A stretch of DNA of 64,000 bases from an uncultured Collinsella sp. (GTDB lineage Bacteria > Actinomycetota > Coriobacteriia > Coriobacteriales > Coriobacteriaceae): positions 124,001-188,000 of the forward strand of contig CAUBPS010000001.1 of NCBI GenBank assembly GCA_958437935.1, read 5' to 3'. A model generated the notes under the pieces. It searched no databases, had not been told where the DNA came from, and saw only the letters and a list, made by a program, of their open reading frames with translations. Position numbers and translations under genes: made by a program. Shown one piece after another: positions 41,738 to 50,535 of this stretch (its first letter is position 1; every line of letters starts with the position of its first letter).

Positions 41738-42622
41738 CTATTTCAGCTCATCGATATCGATATGTTCGATGCTCTTGAGCGGCTGACCAAAGATAAAGCT
41801 GCCCGCCACCGCAAACTCGGCAATGTTATCGGCCGTCGTGGCAAAACGATGCTGCGGCTCGGCGGCGTCGCCCGCCAGCTGCTCGCGGCGCGTGAGGATA
41901 TCGGTCAGCTCGCGCGTGGTCTCCTCGGCGGAACTCACGACGCGCACCCCAGGCCCCAGCGCATGGCGGATAGGTCCCACCAACAGCGGAAAATGCGTAC
42001 AGCCGAGCACCACGGTATCGATGCCGTGGTCGCGCAGCGGCTCAACCGTGGCACCCACCAGCGCACGCACGGCAGGCGTATCGAAGATGTCCTCGTTCTC
42101 AAGCCACTGTTCCTGCAGATGTGCACCCGAGGCGAGCTCGTGTTCGACAACCTCGACAAAGCTCGAGGCTGGACAGCCGTATACATCGACGCCGGCATCC
42201 AGGTCCTGAATGGCGCGCGTATAGGCGCCCGAGCGAATAGTGAGGTTGGTGGCGAGCACGCCCACGCGACGCGTACGCGTGCTGTTGATTGCCGCACGGG
42301 CACCCGGCGCGATCACACCGATCACGGGAACGTCGAGCACCTGCTGGGCCAGACGCAAGGCCGCAGCGGTCGCCGTGTTGCAGGCGATGACCATAATCTT
42401 GACGTCGTGCTTCGAAAGCCAACGACCCGCCTGCAACGCAAACGAGCGCACTTCATCCTCGGTGCGCGTGCCGTAGGGGCAGCGCTTGGTGTCGCCAAAG
42501 TAGTAGACGGACTCGTGCGGCAGCGCCGTCGCGATGGCGCGCGCAACCGTCAGACCGCCCAAACCAGAATCGAACACGCCAATCGGGCGCGTGTCGCCTG
42601 CCGGATTCTCGATATCGGACAT
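41738..42622 (-). CDS. murI: Glutamate racemase
   Basis: A 294-residue cofactor-independent racemase that supplies D-Glu for peptidoglycan. Catalytic cysteines lie in VIACNTATA and VLGCTHFPLL; the N-terminus has IGVFDSGLGGLTVARAI and YFGDTKRCPYG. It is 54 nt from rph and near murE. Confidence 0.95.
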   Translation of the reverse strand: MSDIENPAGDTRPIGVFDSGLGGLTVARAIATALPHESVYYFGDTKRCPYGTRTEDEVRSFALQAGRWLSKHDVKIMVIACNTATAAALRLAQQVLDVPVIGVIAPGARAAINSTRTRRVGVLATNLTIRSGAYTRAIQDLDAGVDVYGCPASSFVEVVEHELASGAHLQEQWLENEDIFDTPAVRALVGATVEPLRDHGIDTVVLGCTHFPLLVGPIRHALGPGVRVVSSAEETTRELTDILTRREQLAGDAAEPQHRFATTADNIAEFAVAGSFIFGQPLKSIEHIDIDELK

Positions 42623-42673
42623 TACCTCACCAGTCTCTCTCGAAAAGACATGTCCAAGTGCGGCGGCGGCGCG

Positions 42674-43585
42674 CTACGAACGCGCCGCGACCAGCAGCTC
42701 TGCCGTCGCCGCCCAACCGTCGACAATTTTGCCACGCGTAACGAAAGCGTTCTCGCAAGCAGCCAGGAACTCGGGCGCGCCGGCGCTCGTCAGGCCATTC
42801 TCGACCAGGCAGAACGTGCCCACGTGATCGGCCATGTAGAAGTCGGACTCGGAATCGCCGAGCGCCAACGTCTCCTCGCGCTCGATCCCCAGGTGCTCGC
42901 AGAAGTGCGCAATGGCGACGCCTTTGTTGAGGCCCGCGGGGTTGATGTTGAATGCGCGACCGTCCTCGACGCGATCGAGCTCGAGCGTCGTCGGCTTGGA
43001 CAGATGCGTCAGGTGACCGTTACAGGCCCACACCAGGCCGCAGCCGGCCTCGTCCAGGATGGCCTGGACCTCATTGTCGGGCACATCGCCGCGCATGCCG
43101 ACGGTGACCTCGCGGTACTTGTAGCCGGTCGACATGTCGTTGTGATACTCGATCTTGTGCGGCCAGCGGGCAAGGATCTTCTCGCACACGCCGGTCTGCT
43201 CGATCACCTGGTGCGGAGTAAGGCCGCAGACGGGGTCGTAAGGCATGTCGCCGGTCAGATACTCCCAATCGTTGGCCTTGAGGTCGTACATAACCAGGCC
43301 GCCCATCTCACCAATGTAGGAGTTGAGGCCGAGCACGCGCGCGTCCTCGTGGATCATGGTACGGTTGCGGCCCGAGGTGGGAACCACCTGAATGCCAGCA
43401 CGAGCGAGCGCCACGACGGCCTCGACGAGTTTGGTCGAGGGGTTGCCGTCGTTGTCGCGCAGCACGCACGAGCCGGGTGCAAGCATCGTGGCATCCAGGT
43501 CGGTAAAGACGTATTTGACCTTGGCCAAGCGCTCGCGCATCTCGCCCGAAAGCTCAGCGACGGTCGGCAGGGTATTGTGGGACAT
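42674..43585 (-). CDS. HAD-superfamily hydrolase (Cof-like)
   Basis: A 303-residue phosphatase-like protein. HAD motif I is FTDLDATMLAPGS (DxDAT, with Ala where many Cof proteins have Gly), motif II VPTSGRNRTM, and motif IV ALGDSESDFYMADH preceded by a conserved Lys (NKGVAI). The large C2-type cap lies between. The substrate is unknown. The start at 43585 follows GGAG. Confidence 0.85.
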   Translation of the reverse strand: MSHNTLPTVAELSGEMRERLAKVKYVFTDLDATMLAPGSCVLRDNDGNPSTKLVEAVVALARAGIQVVPTSGRNRTMIHEDARVLGLNSYIGEMGGLVMYDLKANDWEYLTGDMPYDPVCGLTPHQVIEQTGVCEKILARWPHKIEYHNDMSTGYKYREVTVGMRGDVPDNEVQAILDEAGCGLVWACNGHLTHLSKPTTLELDRVEDGRAFNINPAGLNKGVAIAHFCEHLGIEREETLALGDSESDFYMADHVGTFCLVENGLTSAGAPEFLAACENAFVTRGKIVDGWAATAELLVAARS

Positions 43586-43692
43586 GGTTACTCCGTTTAC
43601 GTAGAAGGGTTTGGACTTGGACGGCATGTTTTGATTGAGGGAACACGCTTATGGCGACAGCGCACTCAGGGCGCCGCCGCCATCATGGTTCA

Positions 43693-45255
43693 TTAGTCAA
43701 ACTGGGTAACATCGATTAGGCGATTGGCCAGCGAAAGGTCGCTCTCGATGGGCACGAACTCATCGCCCACGTGCATGAGCTCCTCGTCACCCTTTGCCAG
43801 CAGCAAGACAATAGTGGGAGCATCGGGGTTGACGTACTCCTCGCGCGCCGCCTTGAACGCCGCATGCACAGCGGCTTCGCGGTCGAGGATGATCTTGTTC
43901 GGCGTATCGTCGGGAACATGTTCGGCAAGCTCGCGACAGACCTTCATCGGGTCCTCGTGAGCCGGGTCCTCGTTGGCAAAGATCATCAGGTCGGAATATG
44001 GTGCGGCCTCGCGCGGAAGCTGCTCGCGGCGCTCCTGTGCCTTGCCACCGGCAGCGCCAAACACTGCGATAACCGGGCTGGCGGGAAACGCGCGCTTGAC
44101 CGACGAGAAAAGCGAGCGGAACGAAAGCTGGTTGTGCGCGTAGTCGACGACGCAAATCACGCGGCCGTCCTTCGACTCCACGACCTCCATACGGCCCGGC
44201 ACACGCAGTTTGGAGAGGCCCTTCTTGATGGCCTCGATACCGATGCCGATCTCGCGCGCGGCGGCGATAGCGACCAGCGCGTTCTCCACGTTAAAGTCTC
44301 CCGCGATGCCCAGCAGGACCTTCTCCCCCGCCTCGGACTCGTCGGCACACAGGCCATGCAAGTTGAACTCGATGCTAAAGCCGACCATGCGTACGTCGCT
44401 CGCCCACAGACTTGCCTCGGGATGCTCGACGCCAACGGTCACCAAGCGCTCGGCCGTCGACGCTGCCTCCAGCACGCGGTCGACCTCTTCGGTGCCCAGA
44501 TTCACCACGGCGGTCTTTGCCTGGTCAAAGATCCTGAGTTTGCTCTCAAAATAATCCTCAAACGTGGGGTGTTCGATCGGCGAGATATGGTCGCGGCCGA
44601 TGTTGAGGAAGCACGCCACGTCAAACGGCAGATTCTCGACGCGTTGGTACTTGAGCGCCTGGCTCGAGACCTCCATGACCATGGACTGGCGACCGGACGT
44701 GCGACAGTTGGCGATATGGCGCCAGACCTCGGGAGCCTCGGGCGTGGTGTTGGTGCTCTCGTAGCACTCGATACCATCGTCGGTACTCACCGAGCCGATC
44801 ATGCCGCAGGACTCGCCCGCCGCCTTGATGATGGACTGGAGCATAAAAGCGGCCGTGGTCTTTCCCTTGGTGCCGGTGATGCCCACGATCTTGACGTCGC
44901 GGTCGGGACGGTCGTAGACCTCCGGCGGCAACAAGGCCATGGCCGTGCGAACGCTGTCCACGACCAGCATCGCAGCACCGCTCTCCTGCGCCAGCGGCTC
45001 CAGAGACTCGACCAGCGACTCCTCGCACACAAATGCGACGGCACCCGCATCGAGCGCCATGCGCAAAAACGCGGGCTTAAAGGCAGCACCTTTGCAGAAG
45101 AACACGTCACCTGCCGAGACCGCGCGCGAATCAAACGAGCAGCCGGTCACGGCACGCTCGTCAACCTGCTCCGATGCGCGCAGCTCGCCGCACACATCGA
45201 GAAGCTTGGCAAGCGCATCGACCGTGGTCACGATCGCGGAATCCGAATGGTGCAT
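43693..45255 (-). CDS. murE: UDP-N-acetylmuramyl-tripeptide synthetase (MurE)
   Basis: A 520-residue Mur ligase adding the third amino acid of the stem peptide. ATP motif GITGTKGKTTAAFM, TTPEAPEVW, MEVSSQAL and VVDYAHNQLSF are present. The position that reads DNPR in meso-DAP ligases reads NEDPAHEDP here (near residue 427), so this enzyme probably does not use DAP. Collinsella peptidoglycan is described as ornithine-containing, and ornithine synthesis genes lie 5 kb away; L-Orn or L-Lys are the likely substrates (inference). Confidence 0.9.
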   Translation of the reverse strand: MHHSDSAIVTTVDALAKLLDVCGELRASEQVDERAVTGCSFDSRAVSAGDVFFCKGAAFKPAFLRMALDAGAVAFVCEESLVESLEPLAQESGAAMLVVDSVRTAMALLPPEVYDRPDRDVKIVGITGTKGKTTAAFMLQSIIKAAGESCGMIGSVSTDDGIECYESTNTTPEAPEVWRHIANCRTSGRQSMVMEVSSQALKYQRVENLPFDVACFLNIGRDHISPIEHPTFEDYFESKLRIFDQAKTAVVNLGTEEVDRVLEAASTAERLVTVGVEHPEASLWASDVRMVGFSIEFNLHGLCADESEAGEKVLLGIAGDFNVENALVAIAAAREIGIGIEAIKKGLSKLRVPGRMEVVESKDGRVICVVDYAHNQLSFRSLFSSVKRAFPASPVIAVFGAAGGKAQERREQLPREAAPYSDLMIFANEDPAHEDPMKVCRELAEHVPDDTPNKIILDREAAVHAAFKAAREEYVNPDAPTIVLLLAKGDEELMHVGDEFVPIESDLSLANRLIDVTQFD

Positions 45256-45320
45256 CTTTCACCTTTCTCAGCCATTTGGCAGGGACGGTTTTTATAGTAA
45301 CTGAAACGCACCCACGCAAA

Positions 45321-45342
45321 AACGGCTCCCGGAGGAGCCGTT
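45321..45342 (-). terminator. Terminator of asnB
   Basis: AACGGCTCC pairs with GGAGCCGTT around CCGGA and is followed by TTTTTGCG on the minus strand. It lies 25 nt after the asnB stop. Confidence 0.85.
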
Positions 45343-45367
45343 ACGCGCAGGCGTTCGTAAGCCGAGG

Positions 45368-47248
45368 CTAGGCAGCCTGAACAGCGGGCTGGTCCTCGTC
45401 GATAAAGAAGCGCTTGTACCACACCAGGAACACGAGCGGCGTATAGATCTTGCGCTGGAAATCGCCCTTGCCCGCAAAGTGCAGATCGAGCAGGTGCATG
45501 AGCTCGTCGGTATCGAAGAACTCGCTTGCCCACGGCGCGGTGAAGTACTCCTTGACATAGTCGTACCACTTTTGCTCGCGCAGCCAGTAGACAATCGGCA
45601 CCGGGAAGCCCACCTTGGGACGGGTGGCCCACTCATCGGGCAGCGACTTGTTGGCAGCGTGGCGGAGTACCTGTTTGTTGCCGTTCTCGTTGATGCGGTA
45701 ACGGTCGGGAATGTGTTCGGCGAACTCCATGACTTTGCGGTCCAGGAAGGGCACGCGCAGCTCCAGCGAGTGCGCCATGCACATCTTGTCGGCCTTGAGC
45801 AGAATGTCGCCCGGGAGCCACATGTTCATGTCCAGGTACTGTTTCTTGACCAGCTCGGGCTGACCCTTCACGCGCGCATAGATGGGAGCGGCAAGCTCGA
45901 AGGCGCCGTCGCCGGTGTTGTACTCGGGCTTGAGCACGCCGTCGACCTCGCGCTCCGGCCATACCAGAGCCTGTCCCAGGAACGACTTCTCGGGGATCTC
46001 GGCACCCTTGACCAGGAAGTTATGTCCCTTGAAGTACGGCATATGCAGCGCCAGGTTACCGAGCGCGCGACGGATGGGCAGCGGAACCATCTTTTTGTAC
46101 TTACGCACCGGGACCGTATCCTCGTAGTAGGCGTAGCCGCCAAAGAGTTCGTCGGCGCCTTCGCCCGAAAGCACGACGGTAACGTCCTTGCGGGCCATCT
46201 CGGCCAAGAACCACAGCGGCACGGAAGACAGGTTGGACTGCGGCTCGTCCATGTGATACTGGATGTCCTCGAGCGCACCGAAGAACTCGTCGGCGGTGAT
46301 CATCTTGCGAACGTTCTCGACGCCGAGCTTATCGGAAAGCTCCTTGGCGTAGTTGGTCTCGTTGAAATTCTTGTAGTCAAAGCCCACCGAGAAGGTCTTG
46401 TCGGGCATAAGGCAAGCGGCGATGTAGCTGGAGTCGACGCCACCGGAGAGGAACGACGCGACCTTGACATCGGCGATGCGATGGGCCTCGACGCTCTCGT
46501 GCACGACCTCGTCCAGCTCGTCGACATACTCTTCGAACGGCTTCTCGACGGCAGAGTAATCGCAATCCCAGTAGCGCTCGATGTTCATCTTGCCGGTCGG
46601 GATATCGACGGTAAAGTAGTGCGCCGGCGGCAGCTTGTAGACACCCTCGAAGAAGGTCTCCTCAGTCGCCGAATACTGCAGCGTCATGTACGGACGCAGA
46701 GCCTTTTTGTTGACCGCCTTGTGGAAGTGCGGGTAGTCCAGGAAGCTCTTGATCTCGGAACCAAAGAGCACGCCCGGAGCGCCGTCGCCCGCATCGGCCA
46801 TGGGATAGTAGTAAAGCGGCTTGATGCCAAAGATGTCGCGGGCGCCAAAAAGCTTGTTCTTCTTTTTGTCCCAGATGACGAAGGCGTACATACCGCGCAG
46901 GCGATCGAGGACGGCCTCGCCCCACTCCTCGTAGCCGTGCAGGAGGCTCTCGGTGTCGGCGCCGCAGTGGAACTTGTAGCCCTTGGCCTCGAGCTCGGAA
47001 CGGAGTTCTTGGAAGTTGTAGATCTCGCCGTTGAAGACAATGACGACGCTGCCGTCCTCGTTGGCCATGGGTTGAGCGCCGGCCTCGGTCAGGTCGAGGA
47101 TCGACAGGCGGCGGAAGCCCAGGGCAACGCGGCCGTCGATAAACTGACCGCCCATGTCGGGACCGCGATGGACGATGCGGTCCATCATCTTGGTGAGCAC
47201 CTCGGATTGGTTATCCGTCCCACCGACAAAACCAACAAAACCGCACAT
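45368..47248 (-). CDS. asnB: Asparagine synthase (glutamine-hydrolysing)
   Basis: 626 residues. The N-terminal Ntn glutaminase starts at Cys2 (MCGFVGFVGG) with RIVHRGPDMGG and FNGEIYNF. The C-terminal synthetase has the PP-loop SFLSGGVDSSYIAA and LSGEGADELFGGYAYYED. It converts Asp and Gln to Asn and Glu. It stands alone, followed by a terminator. The 187-nt leader up to tRNA-Val shows no clear regulatory RNA. Confidence 0.95.
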   Translation of the reverse strand: MCGFVGFVGGTDNQSEVLTKMMDRIVHRGPDMGGQFIDGRVALGFRRLSILDLTEAGAQPMANEDGSVVIVFNGEIYNFQELRSELEAKGYKFHCGADTESLLHGYEEWGEAVLDRLRGMYAFVIWDKKKNKLFGARDIFGIKPLYYYPMADAGDGAPGVLFGSEIKSFLDYPHFHKAVNKKALRPYMTLQYSATEETFFEGVYKLPPAHYFTVDIPTGKMNIERYWDCDYSAVEKPFEEYVDELDEVVHESVEAHRIADVKVASFLSGGVDSSYIAACLMPDKTFSVGFDYKNFNETNYAKELSDKLGVENVRKMITADEFFGALEDIQYHMDEPQSNLSSVPLWFLAEMARKDVTVVLSGEGADELFGGYAYYEDTVPVRKYKKMVPLPIRRALGNLALHMPYFKGHNFLVKGAEIPEKSFLGQALVWPEREVDGVLKPEYNTGDGAFELAAPIYARVKGQPELVKKQYLDMNMWLPGDILLKADKMCMAHSLELRVPFLDRKVMEFAEHIPDRYRINENGNKQVLRHAANKSLPDEWATRPKVGFPVPIVYWLREQKWYDYVKEYFTAPWASEFFDTDELMHLLDLHFAGKGDFQRKIYTPLVFLVWYKRFFIDEDQPAVQAA

Positions 47249-47435
47249 ATACTATCCCCTCTGCTGTTGCTGGGCATCAAATCGAATCAGTAGCTTTTGA
47301 GTATACCCGAGGGCGTAAAGAGGGGCGGAATGTTCAGGCAATCTCAACTGAATCAGCTCCGCGCCGACACGCGCCAGTTACCTTTAATGGATATGAGATG
47401 AATGAGGCGATTGTTTTGCTATACTCTCTCCGCAC

Positions 47436-47511
47436 GGGCGATTGGCGCAACGGTTAGCGCAGGTGCTTTACACGCACAAGGCTGGGGGTTCGAATCCCTC
47501 ATCGCCCACCA
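47436..47511 (+). tRNA. tRNA-Val (UAC)
   Basis: A 76-nt cloverleaf with acceptor GGGCGAT/ATCGCCC, anticodon loop TTTACAC (TAC), T-loop TTCGAAT and encoded CCA. A -10 TATACT (47420-47425) lies just upstream. Its last 16 bases recur at 47680-47695. Confidence 0.95.
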
Positions 47512-47583
47512 CCGAATTGGAAACGGTCCTCGCAAGGGGACCGTTTTTGTTTGGGCCCGGTGCATGGGATTCGGACCCGCCAG
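47496..47583 (+). repeat. Direct repeat copy 1: tRNA-Val 3' end plus terminator
   Basis: 88 bp covering the last 16 nt of tRNA-Val, the terminator and the segment to CCCGCCAG. It recurs at 47680-47767 with a handful of substitutions, 184 bp downstream. Confidence 0.9.
47521..47548 (+). terminator. Terminator of tRNA-Val
   Basis: AAACGGTCC pairs with GGACCGTTT around 8 nt, ending in TTTTTG. It is repeated at 47705-47732. Confidence 0.9.
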
Positions 47584-47679
47584 GGTGCGGAGCTGAGGAA
47601 ACGCGAAGCGTTTTCCAGCGCAGCACGCGAGGGCCGTAGGCCCGAAGCGAAAGCGGGCGGCGTCAGCCGCACGCGACAC

Positions 47680-47767
47680 CCCTCATCGCCCACCATTGAG
47701 TTGGAAACGGTCCTCGAAAGGGGACCGTTTTTGTTTGGGCCCATTTCATGGGATTCGAACCCGCCAG
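47680..47767 (+). repeat. Direct repeat copy 2: tRNA-Val 3' end plus terminator, without a complete tRNA
   Basis: CCCTCATCGCCCACCA and the downstream terminator are duplicated, but the bases before them (47584-47679) do not form the 5' part of a tRNA. This is what a lost tandem tRNA copy or an old integration site would leave. No integrase gene is nearby. Confidence 0.88.
47705..47732 (+). terminator. Duplicated tRNA-Val terminator
   Basis: AAACGGTCC pairs with GGACCGTTT, followed by TTTTTG. It belongs to the second direct-repeat copy. Confidence 0.8.
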
Positions 47768-47806
47768 CACGTCTGTCACAAAGGCCGTGGCCAAATAATG
47801 GCAAAA

Positions 47807-47985
47807 ATGAGTACTGCTACTTTGCTTGCAACATATAAAAAGATAGCGTTTGCGTAAGTTACGCAACATATGTCCATTATAAGGACTAACAGTTAGATCA
47901 CAATCGTGCATTCATCGCCATTTCGACTTGCTATCTGGCCTTATTAGTCCAAAATTGCTGCTACCAAATCGGTAGCAGTACTCAT
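47807..47985. repeat. ~180-bp AT-rich element bounded by 14-bp inverted repeats
   Basis: ATGAGTACTGCTAC (47807-47820) and its exact complement (47972-47985) bound a segment visibly richer in A+T than its surroundings, with no ORF. Inside are a perfect palindrome TTGCGTAA-G-TTACGCAA (47850-47866) and a small hairpin TGCTACC/GGTAGCA (47959-47977) sharing bases with the right end. No clear target duplication is visible. The rest of 47768-48120 holds no gene. Confidence 0.7.
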
Positions 47986-48120
47986 ATTTAATGTTTTTTG
48001 ACCAGCGGGTCTCCCTGCCTTAGCAAATCTAAGGCAAAACGGGCTCCAGACCGCTGAATCATGCCACATAGGGCACGCTCGCAGTCCGGAACCCGGTCCA
48101 AATTGAGTTATTGCGCCGCG

Positions 48121-49404
48121 TTAGACCAAGACACCCGACAGGATCTCGATCAGACTGTCCACGTCGGCTTCCTCGCAGACGAGCGGCGGCAAGAAACGCA
48201 GCGTATGAGCACCCGTAGCGTTAATCACGGCACCGGCGGCCAGCGCGCGGGCAACAATATCATGCGCGTCGCCCGCGGCATCATCCAAATCGCAGCCGAG
48301 CATCAGGCCACGGCCACGCACCTCTACCACATGCGGAAGTTTAGCCAGCGCCTGCTCCATATAGGCACCCACCTTGGCAGCATGGTCGGCATAATCGCCG
48401 CGCACGAGCGCGGAGAGCGTCGCGGCACACGCCGTGATGGCCAGGCAGCTACCGCCAAAGGTCGAGCCGTGGTCGCCCGGCTTAAACACGTCGGCAATCC
48501 CCTTCTTTGCCACGACGGCACCCATGGGCACGCCGTCGGCAATGCCCTTGGCAAGGCTCATGATGTCGGGCTCCACGCCATAGGTTTGGAACGCAAATGG
48601 CTTACCCGTGCGGAAGATACCGCACTGGACCTCGTCGGCGATAAGCACGGCGCCCACTTCGTGTGCCAGGTCGCGCGCTGCCGCCATAAACTCCTCGGTC
48701 ATGGGGTGCACGCCACTCTCACCCTGGATCGGCTCGAGCATCACGGCACAAATCTCGCTCCCCAGCTGCTTAAAGATCGCACGCAGTTCATCGACATCGT
48801 TGGGCGTGCAGGCCACAAAGCCACCCGGCAGCGGGCGGAAGCTATCCTGCAGCCAATCCTGCATGGTGGCGGCAATGGTCTCGAGCGTACGGCCGTGGAA
48901 GCCGCCGCGCATGCACACGATGGTGTTGCCGCCATTACCGGCACGCTTGGCGTACAGGCGCGCGAGCTTCATCGAGCCCTCGTTGGCCTCGGCGCCAGAG
49001 TTGGCAAAGAAGGTCTCCCAAACCTGCTCATCCGCAGCCGGGGCACCAAGAGCAGCTGCCGTGGTCTCATCGCCGGCGACAATGGCATCGGCAAGCACGC
49101 GCGCACCATCTACGTCGTCGTTAGCAAGCTTGGACAGCAGCGCCGCGACCTGTCCGCGCTGCTCAATGTAGAAGTAATTGGAGACATGCATGAGCTTTTT
49201 GGTCTGTGCCTCGAGCGCCGAGAGCACAGCCGGGTCGCCATGACCTAGGCTGCACACGCCGATACCGGCAAGAAAGTCGAGGTACTCACGGCCATCGTCG
49301 CCGGTGAGCTTCATGCCGTGACCCTCGACAAACTCGACCGGAGAGCGGCCAAAGGTATGCATAACGTAATGGGATTCAAGCGATTGCTGAGCTGCAAGTG
49401 ACAT
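48121..49404 (-). CDS. argD: Acetylornithine aminotransferase
   Basis: A 427-residue PLP-dependent class III aminotransferase making N-acetylornithine. Motifs include FANSGAEANEGSMKLAR, GGFHGRTLETIAAT, VLIADEVQCGIFRTGKPFA (PLP-ring Asp) and the SLAKGIADGVPMGAV Schiff-base Lys region. It is the last gene of argC-argJ-argB-argD. A related DapC-type use is possible. Confidence 0.94.
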   Translation of the reverse strand: MSLAAQQSLESHYVMHTFGRSPVEFVEGHGMKLTGDDGREYLDFLAGIGVCSLGHGDPAVLSALEAQTKKLMHVSNYFYIEQRGQVAALLSKLANDDVDGARVLADAIVAGDETTAAALGAPAADEQVWETFFANSGAEANEGSMKLARLYAKRAGNGGNTIVCMRGGFHGRTLETIAATMQDWLQDSFRPLPGGFVACTPNDVDELRAIFKQLGSEICAVMLEPIQGESGVHPMTEEFMAAARDLAHEVGAVLIADEVQCGIFRTGKPFAFQTYGVEPDIMSLAKGIADGVPMGAVVAKKGIADVFKPGDHGSTFGGSCLAITACAATLSALVRGDYADHAAKVGAYMEQALAKLPHVVEVRGRGLMLGCDLDDAAGDAHDIVARALAAGAVINATGAHTLRFLPPLVCEEADVDSLIEILSGVLV

Positions 49405-49473
49405 GGGATGCCTTTCGTTGGGCGCCAGACGGCGCGGGGCTATGGGTGCAGGAATGGGGCGGCTGCGGGTCAG

Positions 49474-50454
49474 CTAGACCGTCTGAAGCTTCTCGACCTC
49501 GTCAAGGTTCTCGGTCAGACGCGCAGCAAACGTCGAAAGCGGATGCGGATGCGTATCGAACTCGTAAGCCGTCTCGGTGGAATGGATCACGGTGCCGACG
49601 CCGGCATCGGTCAGCAGCTCCAGGAGCAGCGAATGCGGCGTAGTACCGTTAATGATGTGGGCACGAAATACGCCGCCGGTAAGCGCATCGACGGCCGCAC
49701 GCAGCTTGGGAATCATGCCCTTATCGACCTCGCCGCCGTAGAGCATTTCGTTAACCTCGTCGAGCGTTAGGTTGGAGATAAGCGAGTCCTTGTCGCTAAA
49801 GTCCTTGTACAGGCCATCGACATCGGTCAAAAAGATCGCCTTATGCGCGTGGAGCGCCGCGGCAACGGCACCGGCGGCGGTATCGGCGTTGATGTTGAAG
49901 AAACCGCCGTCCTCCCCCGCCGCGACGGTAGCGATGACGGGAATGTACTCGCTATCGAGTAAGCGCTCGATATAGTCGGTGTTGACGTGCGTCACTTTGC
50001 CCACACGACCGAGCTCGGGGTCGAGCGGCTCGGCGATGAGCGTGCCGGCATCGCTGCCCGACACGCCCACGGCCAGGTTGCCGTGGTGGTTGATGGCAGC
50101 AACCAGCTCCTGGTTAACCTTGCCGCCCAGCACCTCGCGCACGATATCCATAGTCGCCGGCGAGGTCACGCGCTGGCCGTTCTTAAACTCGACGGGAATA
50201 TCGTAATGGCTCAGCGCCTCGTTGATAGCCTTGCCGCCGCCGTGCACGATAACGGGGCGCATGCCGATGATCTTGAGCAGGACGATGTCGCTCATCACGT
50301 CGCGACGCAGCTGCTCGTCGACCATGGCTGCACCGCCGTACTTGATAACGACCGTCTTGCCGGTCAAGTTCTTAATCCACGGCAGCGCTTCGAACAGCAG
50401 CTGCGCGGTTGCTTCGTTGGATTCGCTCGAACGACAATCGCGTGCGAATTTCAT
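49474..50454 (-). CDS. argB: Acetylglutamate kinase
   Basis: A 326-residue amino-acid kinase; the core is about 300 residues with an N-terminal helix and a short tail. It has TVVIKYGGAAM (ATP Lys), IVHGGGKAINEAL, GQRVTSPATMDIV and NINADTAAGAVAAAL. The N-terminal helical extension (ESNEATAQLLFEALPWIKN) is of the type linked to arginine feedback inhibition in hexameric enzymes. Confidence 0.95.
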   Translation of the reverse strand: MKFARDCRSSESNEATAQLLFEALPWIKNLTGKTVVIKYGGAAMVDEQLRRDVMSDIVLLKIIGMRPVIVHGGGKAINEALSHYDIPVEFKNGQRVTSPATMDIVREVLGGKVNQELVAAINHHGNLAVGVSGSDAGTLIAEPLDPELGRVGKVTHVNTDYIERLLDSEYIPVIATVAAGEDGGFFNINADTAAGAVAAALHAHKAIFLTDVDGLYKDFSDKDSLISNLTLDEVNEMLYGGEVDKGMIPKLRAAVDALTGGVFRAHIINGTTPHSLLLELLTDAGVGTVIHSTETAYEFDTHPHPLSTFAARLTENLDEVEKLQTV

Positions 50455-50535
50455 AATCTGCCTCGTCTTTCATATCGTTATCGCGCCGTGCTCAGCTGTC
50501 CGCAATCGCGGCAAGATGCGCAGCGTGCCTGGAAT

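Noticed and set aside
39700..48105. Similar phrase CCCGGTCC(C)AAATTGA just after dtd (39700) and argD (48091)
   Set aside because: Two short occurrences without pairing or a shared context; this could be chance and is too weak to call a repeat family.
47496..48120. Prophage or genomic island at tRNA-Val
   Set aside because: The tRNA 3'-end duplication is real, but there is no integrase, no cargo gene and under 200 bp between the copies.
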